Source: Lumbricus rubellus
Taxonomy: Eukaryota; Annelida; Clitellata; Crassiclitellata; Lumbricidae
Direction: 5' to 3'
DNA length: 64,000 nt
Assembly: GCA_945859605.1 (NCBI GenBank)
Contig: OX243816.1
Location: 39,865,363-39,929,362, forward strand
The notes under the pieces are model-generated. The model searched no databases, was not told where the DNA came from, and was given only the letters and a program-made list of their open reading frames with translations. The position numbers and the translations under genes were made by a program. Below, one piece after another: positions 56,564-64,000 of this stretch (its first letter is position 1; every line of letters starts with the position of its first letter).

Positions 56564-57583
56564 CAGGGTGGGCCAAAAAAGTGAGAACATCTTGTAGAAT
56601 ACGGGTTATTTACAAATATAATTCAATTAATTATATTGTTTTAATGTATTTTTGTTTGCCAATTATTTAGCTAATCAGAAATCATGGTCGATGTGTCCTC
56701 CTTGCTTCTCAACGAGTTTTTCTAAGCGTCGACGCCACTCGTTTATGCCACTGCATGTCAATAAAGCGATGTAACAGATTTATCCATTCTTCGGTTATTG
56801 CCAAGTTGAGCTGCTCAACTGTGGTAAATTTTCGCCAAAGGTAGACTTTTCTTGCAAAGCACCCCATATGGCATAATCTACTGTGTTTAAATCCCAACTG
56901 TTCGGTGTCCACATGTCTGGTTCGATGAAGTTAACATTCTCCTGACGAAGAAAGTTGATTGTATTTCTGGCTGTGTGAGATGGAGCTCCGTCTTGCTGCT
57001 GTAATGTCCAGTTATGGCGATCACATATCGCTTGAATTACAGGCAGCAAACCTTGTCTCAGAACATGTCCACAATAGTATTCACTGTTTACTTTAGCGCC
57101 TGGTTCAACGAACACAATATTAGTTTTCCCCATTCGAGACACATCAACTGATAGGCTACCATGATACCGCGCGGCTGAAAATTAATGGTCACGTTCTCGT
57201 ATGAGTCGACTTTCCTGAACTTACATTTTTCGCTGTTTCAACGGAATAAACAATTAACTGGAGTGGCATTGGCGAATGCCTTTTCGTCTGTAAACCAGAT
57301 GCTTCGTACACTTCTCTCATTAGCAAACCGCTCTTGTAGCTGCCGACTGCGTTGCAAGCGTTTCAATGTGACATTTTCATTGAGCTTCTGCCCGATCACA
57401 CGCTTGTACGTTTTGAGTTGTACATTTTGCTTAACAATACGTCGAAATAAAGACATCATGAAACTAAATAGATAAGTAAGTGAATGAGTGAACAATTTAA
57501 GCTATTATGGATACAGTGAAACAAGTTTTGGTGCAATTATACTACTTTTTACGCGATGTTCTCACTTTTTTTGGCCCACCCTG
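56564..57583 (-). mobile_element. Mariner-like element, 1020 bp, inserted in a LINE fragment
   Basis: Inverted ends CAGGGTGGGCCAAAAAA plus GTGAGAACATC (about 28 bp), TA on both flanks (56562-56563, 57584-57585). It carries a broken transposase on the minus strand. Confidence 0.9.
56709..57495 (-). pseudogene. Broken mariner-like (DDE) transposase
   Basis: Three minus-strand pieces in different frames. 57495-57238: tail of the DNA-binding region, a KTYKRVIGQKLNENVTLKRL stretch, then WFTDEKAF, which holds the first catalytic Asp. 57142-56795: VNSEYYCGHVLRQGLLP, then QQDGAPSHTARNTINFL with the second Asp, then WDLNTVDYAIWGALQ, where the third acidic position should lie. 56912-56709: C-terminal end (VEQLNLAITEEW ... 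RFIDMQW). The first DNA-binding helices are missing, and there are at least two frame breaks. Inactive. Confidence 0.85.
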
Positions 57584-57814
57584 TATATAGCAATGCACTC
57601 AGCACCAATGTCTCATACATCTGAACTTTTGTGGCTTTTCTTATTTCCTTCGAGCTCCAAACCTTACCCAGCACCTGTAGTATTCCTCTGGCCAGCCCGA
57701 TTCTTCTGTCCATGTCTTTTCCAGATTCTCCATTTGTGCTAATGGTTCCCCAGATACACGAAGTTCTCCGTCTGTTCTAGTTGGTGTCCATCTGAACGAT
57801 TGTATAGTGTAAAG

Positions 57815-58790
57815 CAGGGGTCTCAAACACGCGGCCCGCGGGCCGCATGCGGCCCGTGGACCCGAATAATGCGGCCCGCGAGAGCCATCTGGTTTTTCAT
57901 TTATTTATTTTTATTTAAAGAAAGAAATTGGTTAAAAACCGAATTCTGCTGTTCTTTTGCGACTTGAATCAAGGTTCAAACTGTTTTCTTCTAAATTTTG
58001 CTTTGGATATTCAATCTGCAACAGCAGATATTCAGATAGAGTTAGGCCTATAGTGGGCCTTCAATGTAATACCATGCTGAAGCAGAAGTAGGCTAAGCCT
58101 ACAATGAGGTTGATATTCTGATATTCTACACTTTTCTAACTACAGCCTACAAGAAAAATTCCAAAATCTGCATCTGCAGTATTGCAACACGCTAATGGCG
58201 ATATTTGACATTACCTATATAATTATTATGTGAACAGCGTTTTCATTAATTAATTAAGATTAATAAATCTCAAATGACAAGCCTGACAGTTACGGGTAAA
58301 TATGTGGAAGATGTAGGTGTAGCTGTTTAATACCTATAATAGGCCTATAGCCTACTCTGATTCTTGGCATCTCAAAAGATAAAACTAAACAATGATGTTC
58401 TCGTAGTTGGGAAACGTTGTCAGATGATGTGTAGGCCTATCGCTAATCACACCTGATCACCTCTGACACTACTCACTATTATAATACTTTAATATTTAAA
58501 GATGCTACAAGCTTAGTTGTAGGTAGGCCTATTAGGCTTACTAAATGTGCTATTGATTCTTTTCATAGGTCCTTTGTGACTCTGAGTTTTCAATTTTGTG
58601 TCTGTACCATTCTGGTTACACTGAAAGTAGGCCCCTATAATATTACCTTAGGTGATTTTACAGGATTATAATTATTACAGCATTGTAACCCTCACTTCAT
58701 ATAACTAGACATAATTTCGTGTTGCGGCCCGCGAGACACTGAAAATTTTCAAATTTTGGCCCACACGATGACTTGAGTTTGAGACCCCTG
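57815..58790. mobile_element. Non-autonomous hAT element, copy 2, inserted in a LINE fragment
   Basis: CAGGGGTCTCAAAC termini with a perfect 8-bp target duplication GTGTAAAG (57807-57814 and 58791-58798). 976 bp, inverted relative to copy 1, with the GGCCCGCGGGCC-rich end on the left. No transposase frame. Confidence 0.92.
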
Positions 58791-59450
58791 GTGTAAAGCG
58801 TATTGTTGCGCCTATATTCAATCACCACATAAATCGATATCCGTGGGTCATCTCGGTTCTCGGTTGGAATGATAAAAGTGCTTTCACAAGCTGAAATAGC
58901 AGCAGCTGTTGCTTAAGCTGCTTGAGTAGGCTATGCATGTTTTAGTCCACGCAATGTTAATTGGGTTTATGTACGACTATAATCACATTGATCATAGCAA
59001 AATCGAGTAAGCTTAACCAATGTAACCGTAGACTTAATAAATAGAAGAAAGGACAGCCATAAACATAAGCGGATTTCTTTTATCATTTTGAATTTTTCTG
59101 TTGAAGACATCAGGAGATTAATTTCGAACTCGCTCCATTTTTTGTTTCATCAATAAGACTATAGTTCACCTGCGATTGCTGCACTCAGGTGTTCACAGGT
59201 AAGCCTACCTGGTTTCGTACACCTGAGTGTGGCTATGAATATCGATACACCTCTATGTCTAGTTACAGACTTACAGGTATAGGCCTATGCACGTGAGTGC
59301 CAGACTAGTAGCCACATAATGTGCATTCCCGCAGCGTCTTTAAAGCGCACTGCTCTGGGCAGGTAGGCTATTCATCAATGCTCGTGAGTAACTATAACTA
59401 TCAGCATGTCTCTATGCCTGGTTGTGCTGGGTAGATCATAGCAAAATCGT

Positions 59451-59667
59451 GGGGCGCGGTGGTGTAGTGGGTATGTTCGTTGCCTTGCAGCCGGAGACAG
59501 GTTCGAATCCACCTCAAGTCGCCGCGTAGGGACCTTGGGCAAGTCCTTCACTTGTAATTGCTCAGCGCTTCGGCGTGAAACTCCGACGCAGTGTCCGCGC
59601 TGTAGTCGGGAGCGCCTCTGAGTAGCCCTAAACTTGGAGGGGTGCTATAACAAGCGTGCATACAAAA
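59451..59667 (+). repeat. tRNA-derived SINE, full-length copy
   Basis: Head GGGGCGCGGTGGTGTAGTGG with an A box, and a B box GGTTCGAATCC (59500-59510). Body CCTTGGGCAAGTCCTTCAC ... CTCAGCGCTTCGGCGTGAAA ... GAGCGCCTCTGAGTAG, and a tail with GGTGCTATAACAAGCGTGCA. The best copy of a family with at least four members here. Confidence 0.82.
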
Positions 59668-62600
59668 ATATACAGTGAGTGCCTGTAGCCACGAACTCGC
59701 AGCCCAACATTCTTACGGGCATTATTCGGGACAGATGTAAGTCAGTGATTGCATTTAACTGTGAATATTGACATGCCTGTCGTATACGATACGTCCATTG
59801 CTGCATGCACGTGTGTGCGTGTGTCAGTTTGGACGTGTGTATACATGTGTTGTCTTCTGTTACACGGAAACAGAATGGATTCACTGCGGATATTGCAGAA
59901 ACCGAAGTAAACAGGCTATAACTGGTGACGGATATCATCACGCCACGCCTTGCGGTACATCATAAACACCAGAATTATGACTCTGCGTCTTTCCAGAACC
60001 TCATATAGCCTACCAACACGAAACAATAAGTGTTTCGGTCGCTTTATGAAAACCATACTGATACATATTGTGTCACATACATATACGTGCCTTTAGAAAT
60101 ATGTAGCAATAAAATTTCAATTTTCCCAGGTTCGATATAGACCTCATGTATACACCTCTTGCGCGGCAGCTGTGCATGTAGCGACGTTGTAGCGTGTTTT
60201 GTTTTCGTGAACGTTCACCTCGAGATTGCGTGAATTAAGTTGGTTTCCGTGAAGTGCGGAAATTCGTGTTTAATGACAAGATGGAAGAAAATAGGAGATT
60301 ATTTCTTGAGGGTTTATGTGAGATTGACGTTCAAATTAAAACTAAAATGACTTACGAGGTGTGTGATGAGATATCAAACTCGAGGAGCATATTTGAAATT
60401 AATGGTAGTTCATTTCGGAATTTAATAGCATCAAAGTCAAGCCATAAAATTCGATGTGGACCTAAGAACAATCTCACCTATAAACCTTCAAGAAATTCCC
60501 ATTTCTAATTAAATCCAACATTGTCCAATGAAATCTATTCTATAGCAAGGCCTACAATCCAATCCAGTCTTAACTGATCACATCTAACGTAGCATATTGT
60601 AGTCTGATCTAATAAAAGTATAGGTTGCTATAATAATTATAGTATCGACTTGTTACACGGTGCTGCGAATGGGATGTTTTGTTATATAATTATGCCTACA
60701 CTGACACCGTTGCATTACAAATCCAACATTACCGTATTGTTCATTGTCTAAAACAATTGATCAAGACCAACTTCAGTCATTCGTCATAATTATATAGCTT
60801 ACTATCCAGTTGTAGATCTAATTGGTCTAACTTTCTTAAGAACTCTATAATTATTTTTATGTAAATTTTATATTGAGATGCCTGTTTACCAGAGTTCTGT
60901 TTGGTAACTGGTGATATTAAAGAATATATAGGCCTACTTACCTACTTATGTATTTCTTAAGAAAATTAGTTTGCGCTTCTTTATTGTATTTTACTCGCTG
61001 TTATTTCGAAGTTTGTCTTCGAAGAATATGAGCTACTTAGGCCTACTCACCTAATAGTACGGAACGGTTTACTGTAATCGAGTTTTATCCATCGTATGCA
61101 TAGACCTGCAGCTGTGAAATTGTAATGCAATGTCGAGTGATCTTGCGAGGTGAATTAAGACGAATTATTTATGTGGTACTTCTTATGCGATATTGAGACA
61201 AGTCTCCATCGTTATCTTTATTCTTTACCTCACCCTCTTTCTTATCGTCTGCTGAACATCTCCTTTCTGCGTTAACTTTCTTATCCATGCTTGCCCGTTC
61301 CTGCTTTACAGTATAATTTTATAGTATAATCAAGCAGAACGATTCTCTTTCTCTCAGAATGGTCTCCTAATTTATCGTCTGATGGCGCACGTTCATTATA
61401 CCATGTCTGCACATTAAAAATGCGGATAGCAACTGATGTATTAAAGAATAATTTCCTATCTTACCTTAGGCCTATTATAATCTCTTCAATATTTGCTTCG
61501 TAAGCTTTCATCCTCCTTTTTCTTACATTTCGATTAATGATCCAGGGAAACTCTTTTTTTCTCTACTCAACCTTTCAGTCTCTTCAGCTTGTGTTTTTCT
61601 TGTTTCGCAAATCTCTGCAATCCGCACGAAACCCATAATTGACTCGGCGCGTGCCTCCTTGGACCGTCCACTCCCCAAACCATCGTCCAGGATACGTGTC
61701 CTGCGCTGCAGATGTGGTGGTTCCGGACTCTAAGACGTGTGACCAGAAAACCAAACGATGAGTTGCCGTCGCTGTGGCCGATGTCGCTGCTTTGGCGTTG
61801 TTAGCAAATGGCAAATACCGGAGAAAATAATGTCCCATATTATCTTTCCATCTGTCCTTCGCTTTGTATGCTCTGTTCATCTGGGTGGTTTCTGTTCTCG
61901 CATTACTGTTTCTGCATCAAACCCTTTCAACCGGTTTGAGAAATGTTTGTCTTATTCGCTGTCTGCTTTCGTCCGTCCGTCTGTATGTTCGAATCTGCTT
62001 CCATGTGTTTATGTATTTTAGTGGCGGCACTTCTACTACTGAATAGAGAATTAGCAAGAGGATTGCCATCTGCTTGCTTTTTCAGCCAAGCGGGATTGAT
62101 GACGAGATAAACATCTGGAGATTAAATGAAGGAAAATTGAAGCAGAAGATAGCAATCAACAGTGATGATACAATTTTGAGTAGAGTAAGCACGACCAAAG
62201 CAAGAAACGATAAGACACCTTAACAATTTGTTTCTCTATCGTACATTGCTATTTATTACAAACATGTACATGCACAGGCCTAGGCATAATTATGGTATGT
62301 GTGCAAGCGTATTACCCCTTTATAAGGTCGCCTTAAGTGCGTTATAATTATTACTAAGTGTCGTGCATATACATTGTATATAAAACTTGATTCATTTTCG
62401 TTTTGAAATTAAACATGGCAAAATGGAGTGTGCACTTTACAAATATGTTTCTATTTAATACAAATGGCATACTTGCACACTCAAGTACATACTACTTTGT
62501 AAGCTCATAATAACAGTTATTCTTTCAGCACTGAAGTTCAACAACAATAAAATTTATCTCTTGTCATATTTATAGCTAGTGACAATGTCGTTGCATAATA

Positions 62601-63299
62601 AACCAACTGCATGAACGACCGCAAAAGCTCTCTCTCTCTCTGGTTTCAGGAAACGACTATAATATCTTTTCTTTGAAACGGGGTCAGCAGAAGGCACGCG
62701 TAACTCCAACCAGTGCTGACTGGAGCGGTCTGTCCCCGTGACAGACTTATTACCCTGGACGTCCGGCGCTGCTGGTCGTCAAATGTCCGAATGGCGCCCA
62801 GAACTGTCGAGCCAATCCATCAGAACACGGCGAGTGTTGACTGCTGTCGACGACTCCAATCAGATATATAGACTCAGCTCCGAGTTTCTCAAGGCAATGC
62901 CCAGAGCAGCGGCGACATTTTCTCATAGAAAATGGTTTGTCTTTAACACGCGTCCGCGCCTGATGTACGTATAGAAGAAGACAAAAGGAGAAGTAGGAGG
63001 AGAGGGAAGAAGGATTAGGTTGGGCAGGAGCAGGAGGAGGGGCAAGAGAATAGATAGAAGGGACAAGAGCAGGAGAAGGAGGAGCATGAAGACATGGCAG
63101 AGGTGCATGAAGAGAACCATGGAAGAGGAGTCGGAGGAGGAGAACGAGACAAGAAGAAGGATGTTTTCGTCGCCTTCATGAATTCAGGAAATTCCGAAGA
63201 CAGCGTGGAAGTGTGATGATGTAGCGCAACTCGCGTCAAACAATATATTTCTAATTGTAATATAGCTATACTGACTATTCTGCAACAGAAGCAGCAACA
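59668..63299. other. No gene seen; one unrecognised short frame
   Basis: The best frame is plus-strand 60281-60508 (from an ATG in context AAGATGG), about 75 codons, beginning MEENRRLFLEGLCEIDVQIK. It has no homology I can name and no visible introns. The rest is AT-rich with a few TAGGCCTA octamers. Confidence 0.35.
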
Positions 63300-63366
63300 A
63301 TAACAGCAGCTACAGCTATTACTGCTACTACCCATGCTGCTGCTTCTGCTTCTATACTACTACTAC

Positions 63367-63397
<31 letters not shown>

Positions 63398-63520
63398 GCT
63401 GCTACTATAAGCTTAGTACTACTACTACTACAACTACTACTACTACCACCACCACCACTACTACTGGCACTACAAAATCTTTGTCACCAACAGCATCAGC
63501 ATCATCATCATCATCAACAT
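63300..63520. repeat. CTA/CAC/ATC trinucleotide tract
   Basis: (CTA)n, (CAC)n and (ATC)n runs. Confidence 0.9.
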
Positions 63521-64000
63521 CAACTGTTGTGTCTAATTTAAAGACAATCTGCATTGATTTCCCTGCAGTCGAGGACAGTTAGGATTTCAGAATAATCGTT
63601 GGGGTCATTTCGGACAACGATTATCAGGCAACTGGAATATCATGACCAGACAGTTGTTGCCAATCAGCATTCGCCCTTCAATAAGCACCGAAGCTTAACC
63701 AGAGGTAAGTATGTAGATTGTAGACGGCTTTCTTCGTGCAACAGTCACAGTTAATTTAAGCCTGTGATTCGCAAGTGAACGTTATGGACGCTGTGCGCAT
63801 GCGCAGGGGCAGACGCAAGCCAAGGACGCGTTGAAGCTGATTAGATGGATACAGAGATTAGAAGACACAGCTGTTCCCATCGTCCTTGACCACATTATAT
63901 ATATATTTATTTACATGTATATACATTATGCATAGTCTATTATATTATACGTATGCATACACTACTTATAATTATTATTAAGCTTATACGTTTTTATATA

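Larger units (their letters stand above)
56470..58870 (-). pseudogene. LINE (non-LTR retrotransposon) reverse-transcriptase fragment, interrupted by mariner and hAT insertions
   Basis: Removing the two inserts restores one minus-strand reading: from about 58860 to 58799, then 57806-57586 (ISTNGESGKDMDRRIGLARG, then KVWSSKEIRKATKVQMYETL and VLSALLY), then across the mariner to 56563-56475 (NSETWTLREAQKQRLRVIKK). This is the thumb/C-terminal region of an AP-endonuclease-type LINE RT, with the typical R-x-x-IGLA, TK-x-x-x-Y-x-(T/S)LV-x-S-x-LLY and ET-WTL patterns. Stops occur outside these stretches. It is an old, dead copy that served as a landing site. Confidence 0.82.

Noticed and set aside
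61584..61880. Minus-strand frame with RWKDNM as a LINE terminus
   Set aside because: Only a six-residue resemblance; the remainder does not follow the LINE pattern.

Overview
This window is eukaryotic and almost entirely non-coding: an intron-rich stretch of an animal genome, most likely a marine invertebrate (inference from a class B peptide-GPCR gene with long introns, abundant Tc1/mariner, hAT, pogo-like and foldback elements, huge tetranucleotide arrays, and a strongly repeated TAGGCCTA octamer). I see no bacterial-type genes, operons, rRNA or CRISPR array.

The one host gene I can support is a secretin-family (class B1) GPCR on the minus strand. Six coding exons are recognisable, all with GT/AG borders and compatible phases: signal-peptide exon (48310-48137), N-terminal ectodomain exon with the first Cys (21232-21064), hormone-receptor-domain exon (20626-20513), second ectodomain exon (17051-16918), TM1 exon (16026-15932) and TM2 exon (3692-about 3521). 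They join into an open 286-codon frame. The exons for TM3-TM7 must lie beyond the left edge of the window.

The rest is mobile and repetitive DNA in its introns and 5' flank. Intron 5 (12.2 kb) holds a complete, very young LTR retrotransposon (4436-14524, minus strand, same sense as the host gene) with 2395-bp LTRs that look nearly identical and a 4-bp target duplication. Its only long ORF is a 1025-residue Gag that starts inside the 5' LTR and reads through the primer-binding site. There is no pol; about 3 kb of AT-rich non-coding DNA sits in its place. Intron 1 (26.9 kb) holds a 2.75-kb foldback element with long tandem-structured inverted arms around a GGAT-type array, a deleted mariner, several MITEs, SINEs and a LINE 3' remnant.

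Upstream of the gene (48.3-64 kb) are simple-sequence blocks, an 850-bp TATG array, a hAT element nested in a TIR element, a LINE end, a pogo-like element, SINEs, and a LINE reverse-transcriptase fragment split by both a mariner and a second hAT copy. The remaining spans, noted individually, show no supportable gene.
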